DNA from: an uncultured Nitrospira sp.
GTDB taxonomy: Bacteria > Nitrospirota > Nitrospiria > Nitrospirales > Nitrospiraceae
DNA: 64,000 nucleotides
NCBI GenBank assembly: GCA_902500775.1
Contig: CABVRZ010000016.1
Coordinates: 20,979-84,978 of the forward strand
Direction: 5' to 3'
Position 1 is the stretch's first letter, and each line of letters begins with the position of its first letter. The position numbers and the translations under genes are program-made. The notes under the pieces were generated by a model, which saw only the letters and a list, made by a program, of their open reading frames with translations, was not told the origin of the DNA and did no database searches. Below are positions 6,945-15,695 of the stretch, in pieces.

Positions 6945-8174
6945 CTATGCCGCTTTCTTGTCGAGGTAGTCGATCGGGTCGATGCCCGCTTGTTTCGGAT
7001 CGAGGATAGCGGTGATCTTTCTGTGAGGAGTTTCGATCTGTGCGACAAGGTCGAGTTCACGAGGATTTGATAAGAAGGTATTGCCCGCGGTTTTGACTAG
7101 AAGCACCACTGGGGTCAGCGGCACATGGTGGTGGATTTCTTTGACGACCCCGGTCTCGCCGGTGTTGAGCTCCACCACGGATCCCACGGGATAGACCCCC
7201 ACGACATGGATGAACTGCTGCACCAACGTGACATCCAGGTGTCCTTCGAGCCCGAGACGATAGAGGAATTGGAGAGCTTCATGGGCTGCACGGCCTTTGT
7301 GGTAGCATCGATCGCTCGTGATCGCATCATAGATGTCGACGACAGCGGCCATGAGGCCGAATTGACTGAGTTCGTTTCGGACCCGTCGATGCGGATAGCC
7401 AGTGCCATCCACGCGTTCATGATGTTCCAAGGCAGGGCGGAGATAGACATCGCCCAATCCCGTTGTGGTGGTGAGCACCTCGACACCTCGGAGCACGTGC
7501 TGCTTCATGATCTCCATTTCATGCGGTTCGAACCGACCAGGCTTATTCAGAATCTCTGACGGGATTTTGGTTTTTCCGATATCGTGCAGCAGCGTGCCCA
7601 CTCCTATTTGATGCAGAGCACCACGGTCGAATTCGCGATGACGGCCGAGGGACATGGCCAGAATCGAGGTGTTCACGGAGTGAAAAAAGGTGTATTCGTC
7701 GAACTGTTTCAGCCTGGTCAGGCTTGTGAGGGCGTCGGGATTTCTCAGTACACTGTCTGTCATGTCGGAGATAACGCGATTCACCTCCTCCATGTTGATT
7801 GCCCGTCCGAGTCGGGTGTCGTGCATGGCGTTCTGCACGATTGTTTTTGCAGCGTGGTAGATTTGCCTCGCGTCGGGGAGCTCTTCATCAAACGGGACGA
7901 CCGGCGGCACCGATGCCGGCGCTTCCTCTTCGGTGAGTACAGGATCTGTGGGAATGTCCGGTTCGGAGAAGGGTTCGGTTTTGCCCGCTTCTGCAGCTTC
8001 GCCATCCGTCCTCACGACCACGGTTCGCACTCCGCAGGCTTTAAGCTGGGCGATCTGGGCTGTTGAGGTGATCCTCATCTTGTGACGAAAGAACGGCGTA
8101 TCGAGCCAGGACCGGTCCAGGCGTTCCACCTGCATCCCCGGCTTCAACTCGTCGATCCCAATCTGCTTGTTCAT
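6945..8174 (-). CDS. HD-GYP domain protein with N-terminal DUF3391, copy 1
   Basis: 409 residues when started at MNKQIGIDELKPGMQ (ATG at 8174), the point where it aligns with the neighbouring paralogue; upstream in-frame codons lack similarity. Residues 1-65 are a DUF3391 domain. A Pro/Glu-rich linker follows. The HD-GYP domain (about 140-360) has FHSVNTSILAMSLG, LLHDIGKTKIP with the metal-binding HD, and HHERVDGTGYP with the GYP signature. Such proteins hydrolyse cyclic di-GMP (or related cyclic dinucleotides) in the cytosol. All metal-ligand motifs look intact, so it is probably active. A close paralogue lies immediately upstream. Confidence 0.9.
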   Translation of the reverse strand: MNKQIGIDELKPGMQVERLDRSWLDTPFFRHKMRITSTAQIAQLKACGVRTVVVRTDGEAAEAGKTEPFSEPDIPTDPVLTEEEAPASVPPVVPFDEELPDARQIYHAAKTIVQNAMHDTRLGRAINMEEVNRVISDMTDSVLRNPDALTSLTRLKQFDEYTFFHSVNTSILAMSLGRHREFDRGALHQIGVGTLLHDIGKTKIPSEILNKPGRFEPHEMEIMKQHVLRGVEVLTTTTGLGDVYLRPALEHHERVDGTGYPHRRVRNELSQFGLMAAVVDIYDAITSDRCYHKGRAAHEALQFLYRLGLEGHLDVTLVQQFIHVVGVYPVGSVVELNTGETGVVKEIHHHVPLTPVVLLVKTAGNTFLSNPRELDLVAQIETPHRKITAILDPKQAGIDPIDYLDKKAA

Positions 8175-8311
8175 GGCCATAGTGGGTTTAATCGGATCCT
8201 TCGATACGTGGTATCGGAGCACCGTGGATAAACCTTGAGGTGTTATCGGTTGCCGCGGTTTGATGGGCTCGTGATCCGTAAGTGAGGGACGGGATGCGGA
8301 ATGTGGTTAGC

Positions 8312-8518
8312 CCGCATTATTCATGAACACTTCTACTGCACCCGCCGATACGCCGCTGCGACAAGCCTGGCCGCGGTCTGTCAGCGGTCAGTCGAGCAGG
8401 CTCGCCCTTCGTGACCTCGACATACTGTTGCAAGTATGCCTCGGTCTCTCAGGGCTCCGCGTGCCCGTCTCGCCTGGCGTTTCGTCGGTTTCGTCACGAA
8501 CTGTCATGAATAATGCGG
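8312..8518. mobile_element. 207-bp MITE-like element between two HD-GYP paralogues
   Basis: The element is bounded by perfect 15-bp inverted repeats, CCGCATTATTCATGA at 8312-8326 and its exact reverse complement at 8504-8518. It has no open reading frame of note. Inside is a further small hairpin, CATACT-GTTGCA-AGTATG (8421-8438). It ends two bases before the stop codon triplet of the downstream HD-GYP gene. Terminal inverted repeats, short length and lack of coding capacity fit a non-autonomous transposon moved by a transposase elsewhere. No clear target-site duplication is visible. Confidence 0.6.
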
Positions 8519-8519
8519 A

Positions 8520-9752
8520 CTAGGCCGCTTTCTTATCGAGGTAGAGGGTTGGGTCGATCCCTGTCTGGTGTGGATGGAGGACTGCCTTGATGCTCCGAGG
8601 GGGTGTTTTTGTTTGTTGAGCGAGATCTTCTTCTTGAGGATGTGAAAGGAGCGTATTCCCGGCGGACTTAACGAACAGCACCACCGGAGCCAGTGGTGCA
8701 TCATGGTTGATCCGTTTGACGATCCCGGTCTCGCCAGTATTGAACTCCACCACTGATCCGACGGGATAGACTCCGACGACCTGAATAAATCGTTGTACGA
8801 GTGTGGGATCAAGGTGGCCCTCAAGCGAGAGTCGATACAGCAGTTGGAGCACCTCGTGTGCTGGCTTTCCCTTGTGATAGCACCGGTCGCTGGTCATGGC
8901 GTCATAGATGTCGACGACCGCCGTAATGAGGCCGACCTGACTGATATCTTGATGGGCACGGTTGTGTGGATATCCAGCACCATTGACTCGTTCATGGTGC
9001 TCCAGTGCAGGCTGGATATAGGTATCACCAAGGCCGGTCTGGTGAGAAAGGACCTCGACGCCCCTGAGGACATGTTGTTTGATGATCTCCATTTCATGCG
9101 GCTCAAAGCGACCGGGCTTGTTCAGAAGTTCGAGAGGGACTTTCATCTTCCCAATATCGTGTAAGAGTGTGCCGACACCGGCTAAGTGGATCATCGAGTG
9201 ATCGAAGCCAAGGCTCCTTCCCAAGGACATGGCGAGCAGAGCTGTGTTCACGGAGTGGTAAAAGGTGTATTCGTCGAACTGCTTCAGTCGAGACAGACTG
9301 GGTAAAGCATCAGGATTCCGAAAGACACTTTCAGTCATCTCAGTGATGACGTCTTTCACGGCATCAACATTGATCGCTCGTCCCAGCCGTACGTCTTGCA
9401 TGGCGTTCTGCACGATTGTTTTGGCGGCCTGATAGACCTGCTTGGCCGCTGGTAACTCTTCCTCGAACGGGACTTGTGTGGGAGCGGGGGCTGGGACGGG
9501 ATCAGTCGCTTCATTTGTTGATTGTATGGGTTCATCGGTATGAATCGATGGTGTCGGCGCTTCTTCACAGACCTCTTGGGCCTCCATGCGGACCACCAAG
9601 GTCTGGACACCACAGGCTTTCAACTGCGCGATCTGCTTCGTGGTGGTGATCGTCATCTTGTGGCAAAAAAACGGCGTACTCAACCAAGACCGGTCGAGCG
9701 TTTCGATCACCATGCCCAGCGTTAATTCGTCAATTCGGATCTGCTTTTTCAT
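8520..9752 (-). CDS. HD-GYP domain protein with N-terminal DUF3391, copy 2
   Basis: 410 residues starting MKKQIRIDELTLGMVIETLD. It has the same order as copy 1: DUF3391 (1-65), a Thr/Pro/Glu-rich linker (about 70-115), then HD-GYP with YHSVNTALLAMSLGR, LLHDIGKMKVPLELLNKPGR and HHERVNGAGYP. Identity to copy 1 is high through the catalytic domain and low in the linker, so this is a local duplication. Predicted cyclic-di-GMP phosphodiesterase. Both copies share the C-terminal GIDP.-YLDKKAA ending, which shows that the whole gene was duplicated. It is divergent from radA. Confidence 0.9.
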   Translation of the reverse strand: MKKQIRIDELTLGMVIETLDRSWLSTPFFCHKMTITTTKQIAQLKACGVQTLVVRMEAQEVCEEAPTPSIHTDEPIQSTNEATDPVPAPAPTQVPFEEELPAAKQVYQAAKTIVQNAMQDVRLGRAINVDAVKDVITEMTESVFRNPDALPSLSRLKQFDEYTFYHSVNTALLAMSLGRSLGFDHSMIHLAGVGTLLHDIGKMKVPLELLNKPGRFEPHEMEIIKQHVLRGVEVLSHQTGLGDTYIQPALEHHERVNGAGYPHNRAHQDISQVGLITAVVDIYDAMTSDRCYHKGKPAHEVLQLLYRLSLEGHLDPTLVQRFIQVVGVYPVGSVVEFNTGETGIVKRINHDAPLAPVVLFVKSAGNTLLSHPQEEDLAQQTKTPPRSIKAVLHPHQTGIDPTLYLDKKAA

Positions 9753-9924
9753 AGGCCGATATTTATGGGCGAGTACGTCACTGAGCGATATCGGACGGTC
9801 CGTCGAAAATCTTAATGTTCGCTGGTGAATGACAAGATGTCACGGAGCGGGCTGGTCCTTTCCTTCCCCTTCTCCATCCATTAAGATAACCAATAGGCTG
9901 GATTGTCTCTGTGAGGCTGCATTC

Positions 9925-11286
9925 TTGAAATCAAAGGTGATCTTTTCCTGCCAGGCTTGTGGCCATCAATCTCCACGATGGCTCGGTCGCTGTCCGGACT
10001 GCGGCGGCTGGAATACGATGAAAGAAGAGCGACAAGCGGTGACCGGCAAGGGCCGGCCTGCCGACTTGAAAACCGCTCAAGCCAAGGCCACACCTCTCGC
10101 AGAGATTGAGGTGGTGGGGGAGGACCGTCGGCTGACCAACATCGGCGAGTTTGATCGCGTGTTGGGCGGTGGTGTGATTCCCGGTGCAGTTATCTTGATC
10201 GGTGGTGACCCGGGCATCGGGAAGACGACGCTGTTGCTCCAGGCCCTACCACGGTTGGCGACGAAAGATGCTCCGGTCCTCTATGTTTCAGGGGAAGAAT
10301 CGCCTCGGCAGATCAAGATGCGGGGACAGCGGTTGGGGATTGAACATCCGCATCTGTTGATTTTGGCTGAAACGTCACTCGAACTGATCTTGAAATCAGT
10401 TCAGGAAGTTCGACCGGTTGCGGTGGTGGTCGACTCCATTCAGACGGTATACACGGATCAGATCACGTCGGCTCCTGGCAGCATCAGTCAAGTGCAAGAG
10501 GTGGCCGGGCAACTGATGTGGTTTGCGAAACGCGCCGGCGTCCCGGTCTTCATCATCGGCCATGTCACGAAGGAAGGAGCGATTGCTGGGCCTCGTCTCT
10601 TGGAACATATTGTCGACACCGTGTTGTACTTTGAAGGTGATAAGGGACACAGCTATCGCATTCTTCGCGCCGTGAAGAATCGGTTCGGCTCGACGAACGA
10701 AATTGGTGTATTTGAGATGAAAGACGGCGGGCTCGAAGAGGTCAACAACCCATCGGAGTTATTCTTAGCCGAGCGCCCTCAGCGGAGTACTGGATCGGTG
10801 GTGGTGTCGAGTCTCGAAGGGACCAGGCCGATTTTGGTTGAGCTTCAGGCGTTGGTGTCGTCGACGAGCTACGCCATGCCGAAACGGATGGCGAATGGGG
10901 TGGAACTCAACAGAGTTTCCCTATTGTTGGCGGTGATGGAAAAACGATTGGGCGTGCATCTCTCCGGACAAGACGTCTATGTGAATGTCGTGGGTGGCAT
11001 GCACATTGACGAGCCGGCTATCGATGTGGGGATTGTGGCGGCGGTCGCCTCGAGCCTGCGGGATGCCCCTATTGAGCCAGGGTTGTTGATGTTGGGCGAA
11101 ATCGGTTTAGGTGGGGAGGTACGCGCGGTCAGCCAAGCGGAGGCACGGATTCGTGAAGCGGCGAAGATGGGATTCAAGCGCTGTCTCTTGCCTGAGCGAA
11201 ACCTCATGAAGCTGGACCCGATCGAGGGGATGGAGTTAGTTGGGATTCACGAAATCAGAGAGGCGCTCGACGTGGTCTTGGCGTAG
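9925..11286 (+). CDS. radA: DNA repair protein RadA
   Basis: 453 residues from a TTG start at 9925 (GAGG 8 nt upstream), chosen because KSKVIFSCQACG is where RadA proteins normally begin; an ATG at 9829 would add 32 unrelated residues. The protein has the C4 zinc finger (CQACGHQSPRWLGRCPDC, 9-26), Walker A GGDPGIGKTT (about 93-102), the RadA-specific KNRFG motif (about 253), and a C-terminal Lon-protease-like domain (VNVVGGMHIDEPAIDVGI). It is a RecA-related ATPase that drives branch migration of recombination intermediates. Confidence 0.96.
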   Translation: MKSKVIFSCQACGHQSPRWLGRCPDCGGWNTMKEERQAVTGKGRPADLKTAQAKATPLAEIEVVGEDRRLTNIGEFDRVLGGGVIPGAVILIGGDPGIGKTTLLLQALPRLATKDAPVLYVSGEESPRQIKMRGQRLGIEHPHLLILAETSLELILKSVQEVRPVAVVVDSIQTVYTDQITSAPGSISQVQEVAGQLMWFAKRAGVPVFIIGHVTKEGAIAGPRLLEHIVDTVLYFEGDKGHSYRILRAVKNRFGSTNEIGVFEMKDGGLEEVNNPSELFLAERPQRSTGSVVVSSLEGTRPILVELQALVSSTSYAMPKRMANGVELNRVSLLLAVMEKRLGVHLSGQDVYVNVVGGMHIDEPAIDVGIVAAVASSLRDAPIEPGLLMLGEIGLGGEVRAVSQAEARIREAAKMGFKRCLLPERNLMKLDPIEGMELVGIHEIREALDVVLA

Positions 11287-11317
11287 CCAGCGAATTGGGG
11301 TTGAGAGGTCATCGCAG

Positions 11318-12151
11318 ATGATCATAACGCGGCTGCTTGTGAGTGCTCTCCTTGGGTCGATAATCCTATCGGCCGGGTGCGCAGTATTTGCTCCCCAGGA
11401 AGACCTGCCACTCAAACGAGTCACGATTGAAGAGTTAACGACGCTGTTGCGCCAACGCGACACCGCGATCCATTCAATGAAAGGATTGTTCAGCGCTAAG
11501 GTGCGGGGCGGGCTCATCCCGATCCTTTCTCGAGTCGAGGGAACGGTCTACTATCGTCGGCCTAATGCTCTGAGGTTGAAAGGCTTTACTCCGTTCGGCG
11601 GCGAGCTGTTTGAATTTGTTCAGACTGATGAGCGGTATAAGCTCCGGCTCCCATTGGAAGGGAAAATGTACACCGGTTCCCAAGCCGACTTAAAAGATCA
11701 GGGGAATCTCGCTCGCTTTTCTCAGCTCAGTGCCTGGGCTATCGGTGGCTTGCTGGGGGCGAATGCATTGGCTCGAGATGAAACTGCCAAGCTAGTGCTG
11801 GAGCGGAATCGGTATCGTCTCGATATCTATGGAGTCGTCCGTGGGACGGGACATTCGTCGCGGTCGCTCATCCGCCGACTCTGGTTTGACCAGCGGTTGC
11901 TGGTGGTACAGGAAGATCGGCTCGGGGAGGATGGGCAGGTTGAGGCCACGATTCATTACGATGATTTTCGGTCACTTGATGAGAGAGGGGCCGCCTTTTC
12001 ACAGGCCATTGCCGATACTGAGGCTCGATTCCTGCGCCCGTTCAAAATTTCTCTCGAAGATGGACGGGGGCAGGGAGCAGTGCAAGTTACCTTCCATGAA
12101 CTGCACCAGAATCAGACGATTACAGCGGAGGACTTGGGGCAGACCTTGTAA
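11318..12151 (+). CDS. LolB/DUF4292-like outer-membrane lipoprotein
   Basis: 277 residues from the ATG at 11318. The signal MIITRLLVSALLGSIIL leads to lipobox LSAGC, so it is lipid-anchored. The mature part (IEELTTLLRQRDTAIHSMKG, VEGTVYYRRPNALRLKGFTP, YKLRLPLEGKMYTG) follows the half-barrel pattern of the DUF4292/LolB-like superfamily, which binds lipoprotein acyl chains or other lipids at the outer membrane. A direct role in lipoprotein insertion is plausible but not shown. It follows radA by 31 bp and precedes tsaB by 6 bp. Confidence 0.7.
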   Translation: MIITRLLVSALLGSIILSAGCAVFAPQEDLPLKRVTIEELTTLLRQRDTAIHSMKGLFSAKVRGGLIPILSRVEGTVYYRRPNALRLKGFTPFGGELFEFVQTDERYKLRLPLEGKMYTGSQADLKDQGNLARFSQLSAWAIGGLLGANALARDETAKLVLERNRYRLDIYGVVRGTGHSSRSLIRRLWFDQRLLVVQEDRLGEDGQVEATIHYDDFRSLDERGAAFSQAIADTEARFLRPFKISLEDGRGQGAVQVTFHELHQNQTITAEDLGQTL

Positions 12152-12157
12152 CTCTCG

Positions 12158-12937
12158 ATGAAGATCCTTGCAGTTGAAACGGCGACTACGTGGCAGAGTG
12201 TGGCGATCCTTGACGAGAGAGGCATCCTTGCCCAGCATGGACAAGAGGCTGGCGGGGTACATGGGACATTGCTTCTACCGACCATCGATCGCCTGCTGGC
12301 ACAAGCGAAGCTGCAACTGCGCGAGCTGAGTGGGCTTGTGTGTTCAGATGGGCCTGGTTCGTTTACAGGGATTCGAGTTGGTTTGGCTACCTGTCTCGGG
12401 CTTCGGGCTGCAACAGGTCTTCCCCTGACACTCGTTCCAACGCTGGAGGCCATGGCCTGGAATGTGGACACCACGAACTTGATTTGTCCGCTCTTGCCCA
12501 GCCGTCGAGGAGAAGTGTATTGGGCCGTCTTTCGCCGAGGTGTGGATGGGTGTCTAGAGCATGTATTGGATGAGCAGGTTGGGACGGAAAGCGATTTCGT
12601 CCGGAGTGTTCGTGAGCCTACAGTTGTGTTTGGAGCGGGATGGGGGACCATAGCACCGGAGACTCAAGAGCTTCTCTCACAATCAGGCAGGGTGATGGTC
12701 GGATCAGCACATCTCTTCATGCCGTCGGCTGCCTCAGTGGCGCGGATCGGACTCGCTCGGCTTCACCGGGGGGAGGTTGTAGGAGAGGTCGTGGCTCCGC
12801 GCTATGTCCAGCGGGCTGAGGCCGAAATCCAATATGAACGGTCGGGAGGACTTTCGCCCGTGGCGAGGCGTCAGAGCCGTGTTGCGCGCAAGACGGCAGA
12901 ACGATTGGCGCGAGGTCGGCGACGGTCTGGGGCGTGA
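12158..12937 (+). CDS. tsaB: tRNA threonylcarbamoyladenosine biosynthesis protein TsaB
   Basis: 259 residues. The start MKILAVETATTWQSVAIL is the N-terminal ASKHA strand, and the central LVCSDGPGSFTGIRVGLAT is the TsaB/TsaD signature. TsaB lacks catalytic metal ligands and acts as the partner that activates TsaD in making t6A37 on ANN-decoding tRNAs. The partner tsaD lies 10 kb away at 22.7 kb. The C-terminal 35 residues are Arg-rich (ARRQSRVARKTAERLARGRR) and extend beyond the usual end. It is followed directly by rimI, a very common bacterial pairing. Confidence 0.92.
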   Translation: MKILAVETATTWQSVAILDERGILAQHGQEAGGVHGTLLLPTIDRLLAQAKLQLRELSGLVCSDGPGSFTGIRVGLATCLGLRAATGLPLTLVPTLEAMAWNVDTTNLICPLLPSRRGEVYWAVFRRGVDGCLEHVLDEQVGTESDFVRSVREPTVVFGAGWGTIAPETQELLSQSGRVMVGSAHLFMPSAASVARIGLARLHRGEVVGEVVAPRYVQRAEAEIQYERSGGLSPVARRQSRVARKTAERLARGRRRSGA

Positions 12938-12963
12938 CGTATCCGGATGATGGTGGTCGAACA

Positions 12964-13509
12964 ATGGTAGACCTGCATATTCTTCCAGCGACATCAGAGA
13001 TGCTGCCGGAGATTGTTGCGTTAGAAGAGGCTTGCTTCTCGGCGCCTTGGACGCGCAAAATGTTGGAAGCTGAGTTGACGGGGAATCCCTTTGCGCATTT
13101 TCTCGTCGCATGGCGTCAGGATCGATCGGGGGAAGGAGCGGAATCAACGATTGTCGGGTACCATTGCTTTTGGATCGTCTTTGAAGAGCTGAGGTTGATG
13201 AATCTGGCGGTGCGAGGATCGATGCGGAGACAGGGAGTGGGGAAGGCGCTTGTGATAGAGGCCTGCCGATTAGGGGCTGAACAGGCAGCCTCTCGGGCGA
13301 TCCTCGAAGTCAGAGAGTCGAACCATGCGGCTCGGTCCTTGTACACGCACATGGGGTTTATTCAGGTCGGCAAGCGCTCGCAGTATTATACCAATCCTAC
13401 TGAAGACGCGTTCTTAATGGAAATGAATCCACTCGTGCTGCCAGGTCGGCGGCAGCCAGAATCGGTCTGCCGTCCAGGAGGTGCTTCCCAGTTGCCAGAT
13501 TTACTCTAA
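12964..13509 (+). CDS. rimI: Ribosomal-protein-alanine N-acetyltransferase RimI (GNAT)
   Basis: About 181 residues from the ATG at 12964; an in-frame GTG at 12934 overlaps the tsaB stop and would couple translation but adds ten residues with no similarity. The GNAT fold is clear: ILPATSEMLPEIVALEEACF, APWTRKMLEAELTGNP, LRLMNLAVRGSMRRQGVGKALV (acetyl-CoA loop RRQGVG) and EVRESNHAARSLYTHMGF. RimI acetylates the N-terminal alanine of ribosomal protein S18 and possibly others. The C-terminal 25 residues (PLVLPGRRQPESV onward) are an unusual Gly/Pro-rich extension. Confidence 0.88.
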   Translation: MVDLHILPATSEMLPEIVALEEACFSAPWTRKMLEAELTGNPFAHFLVAWRQDRSGEGAESTIVGYHCFWIVFEELRLMNLAVRGSMRRQGVGKALVIEACRLGAEQAASRAILEVRESNHAARSLYTHMGFIQVGKRSQYYTNPTEDAFLMEMNPLVLPGRRQPESVCRPGGASQLPDLL

Positions 13510-13525
13510 CCAGAGGAGGTGTCGT

Positions 13526-13765
13526 ATGTTGACGGAAGATGCGATCATGGAACAGCTTCGCCACACCAACACCGAATTCCGAGAGCTGGAAGAGTCCCAC
13601 CATCGCCTGGATCTTGAACTCAATGAGTTACAACGACGTCATGTACTGACACCACACGAAGAGCTCGAGAAAAAACGGATTCAAAAAGAGAAGCTGGTCA
13701 AGAAAGACAAGCTCGCAGAGATCGTGCGTGTGTATCGGGAACAACGACTAGAGCCTGCACGGTAA
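13526..13765 (+). CDS. DUF465 (YdcH-type) small coiled-coil protein
   Basis: 79 residues with a strong ribosome binding site (GAGGAGG) before the ATG at 13526. The sequence is a helical hairpin rich in Glu, Lys and Leu (FRELEESHHRLDLELNELQR, then PHEELEKKRIQKEKLVKKD) ending in an AEIVRVYREQR helix, which is the DUF465 pattern. Cytosolic, function unknown. Same direction as and between rimI and tatC. Confidence 0.8.
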   Translation: MLTEDAIMEQLRHTNTEFRELEESHHRLDLELNELQRRHVLTPHEELEKKRIQKEKLVKKDKLAEIVRVYREQRLEPAR

Positions 13766-13807
13766 TCAGCCAGTTGCCATAGCGACAGAGGACTCTTAGC
13801 CAGCGTG

Positions 13808-14584
13808 ATGCAGCAATTCGTTCATCCGCTTACCCATCACATCCAAGCCGTCAAGCGACGCTTGCTCATCATCGGGGCGACGATGGTGGGCGCATTGGTG
13901 CTCACGTTCACCTTTTCATCGGAGATGGTGGCTTGGCTGAATCGTCCCTTTCCAAATCAGCTGGCATTTTATGGGCCGACCGAGGCGCTCTTTGCGTCGA
14001 TCAAGGTCTCGTTGTTGGCCGCAGTGATTCTGAGTCTGCCGGTCATTTTTTACCAGTGCTGGAAGTTCATCGAGCCAGCGTTGTTGCCGACGGAACAACG
14101 CTGGGCTATTCCTCTATTCATGATCGCTGGTGGGTTGTTCGGCCTAGGCCTGGTGTTTTGCAATGTCGTGATTCTTCCGCTCGTGATTGAGTGGTTTGTG
14201 AGTTTCGGGTTGGATCGCGACATTACCCCACAACTCAGTGTGGGGACCTACATCGATTTCAATGTGAAGTTCTTGCTCATCTTTGGGTGCGCGTTTGAAT
14301 TGCCATTAGCTATGACCCTAACAGCGATGACGGGAGTGGTTTCCGCACAGAAATTCGTCCAATACCGCAAACATGCCATCTTGCTCTGTCTCATTATTTC
14401 AGCGGTCGTCACACCGGACGCCACACTGTTCACGATGCTTTTGATGGCTGTTCCCCTGATGGCACTGTACGAGGTCGGGATTCTCGGTGCGCGCCTGTTT
14501 GGGAGGCATCAGACGCCCAGTGACATCGATTTGCCGCTTGATCCGGATCTGCCGATTCATACGGCGGGAACGAGGGTGCGATGA
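13808..14584 (+). CDS. tatC: Sec-independent (twin-arginine) translocase subunit TatC
   Basis: 258 residues with six predicted membrane segments. Diagnostic features are the cytoplasmic N-terminus (HPLTHHIQAVKRRLL), the periplasmic FYGPTEALFASIKVSLL loop, FYQCWKFIEPALLPTEQR and KFLLIFGCAFELPLAM. TatC is the receptor for folded proteins with RR signal peptides in the inner membrane. TatA/TatB are not adjacent. The start may be the GTG at 13805 or the ATG at 13808. Its stop overlaps the next ATG (ATGA), linking it to the exported beta-propeller gene. Confidence 0.93.
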   Translation: MQQFVHPLTHHIQAVKRRLLIIGATMVGALVLTFTFSSEMVAWLNRPFPNQLAFYGPTEALFASIKVSLLAAVILSLPVIFYQCWKFIEPALLPTEQRWAIPLFMIAGGLFGLGLVFCNVVILPLVIEWFVSFGLDRDITPQLSVGTYIDFNVKFLLIFGCAFELPLAMTLTAMTGVVSAQKFVQYRKHAILLCLIISAVVTPDATLFTMLLMAVPLMALYEVGILGARLFGRHQTPSDIDLPLDPDLPIHTAGTRVR

Positions 14585-15675
14585 CGGCGCAATTCGTAAG
14601 AGTGTGGGGGATCTCTTTTCTCACAGGTGCCGTACTCGTGGGAGGTGCTGTGTTGTTCTGTGCCACGAGAGGAGAGGCTGTTCAGTTGCACTCCTCGTCG
14701 CCTACGACGCTGTCTGTGGCAGATCCCTCCCCATCACCTGGCCCGTTTGACCAATCCATTGCAAGTGTACAGGCACTTGTCATGGACAGCCATGGCGCGA
14801 TCTATGCCGGGTCATTCGGGCACGGAATTTTCCGCAGTGCTGATCGAGGTTCAACATGGGTTCGAGTAGGGGGGGGAGTGACCGATCCGTTTATTTTGAG
14901 CTTGTCATGCACCAAGGATGGCGCCATTTATGCTGGGACATTTCGCGGAGGGGTGTTTCGTTCGCGTGACGAAGGTCACTCTTGGCAACCGGTCAGCACT
15001 GGGCTTAAGCGCCTCGAGGTGAAAGCCTTACTGGCTGTCGACCAGGAGCTCTTCGCCGGAACCGGCGATGGTGTTTATCGCCTGCGGCAGTCTGACGATC
15101 ATTGGATTCCTGTCACGTCGGGCTTGGACGATATTTTGGTCCATGCTCTGGCTCGCTCATCGGATGGGACGCTCTTTGCCGGAACGTCAGGGAAGGGCCT
15201 CTTTCGCTTCAGTCCTCGCTCATCTGGGTGGGTGCGTCTGCATCATGGGTTGAAGGACCACGAAGGGATGATCGAAAACTTTATTCGTGTCCTCGTCGTT
15301 GATCACGATCAGAACATTGTTGCTGGAACGTTCGATGGCGGAGTGTTCCGCAGTGCCGATGGTGGACTGACTTGGCGACCGATCAGTCGGGCATTGCCCA
15401 ACGATTCCATCCGAGGTATCGTGTCGAACAATCGGACCTTGGTGGTGGCGACAGGGAATGGAATTTTTAAGACCGAAGATCAGGGCAAGCAATGGATTCC
15501 GGTGAATAAGGGATTGACCAACCAAGCGATCCAGGTGTTGATCGGATCCAAAGAAACAGGACTCTATGCTGGAACGAGTTCGGGAGTGTTTCGTAGTGAC
15601 GATGGGAGTTCATGGATTGCCGTGAACGAAGGGTTGGAGGCGGGAATTGCCCCGCCGCCGTTTCTCTTTCGATAA
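14581..15675 (+). CDS. Exported beta-propeller protein (BNR/YCF48-like repeats)
   Basis: 364 residues. An N-terminal hydrophobic segment (WGISFLTGAVLVGGAVLFCA) acts as signal or anchor. From about 60 onward there are six to seven repeats of roughly 40 residues built on the pattern IYAGSFGHGIFRSADRGSTW: each has a (V/L)(Y/F)AGT strand, a G(V/I)FRS strand and a closing W. That is a BNR/sialidase-type or YCF48-like beta-propeller lying outside the cytoplasm. The catalytic residues of sialidases are not evident. Translation is coupled to tatC by a 4-bp overlap. Confidence 0.75.
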   Translation: MTAQFVRVWGISFLTGAVLVGGAVLFCATRGEAVQLHSSSPTTLSVADPSPSPGPFDQSIASVQALVMDSHGAIYAGSFGHGIFRSADRGSTWVRVGGGVTDPFILSLSCTKDGAIYAGTFRGGVFRSRDEGHSWQPVSTGLKRLEVKALLAVDQELFAGTGDGVYRLRQSDDHWIPVTSGLDDILVHALARSSDGTLFAGTSGKGLFRFSPRSSGWVRLHHGLKDHEGMIENFIRVLVVDHDQNIVAGTFDGGVFRSADGGLTWRPISRALPNDSIRGIVSNNRTLVVATGNGIFKTEDQGKQWIPVNKGLTNQAIQVLIGSKETGLYAGTSSGVFRSDDGSSWIAVNEGLEAGIAPPPFLFR

Positions 15676-15695
15676 CATGAGAAAGGATACAGGGA

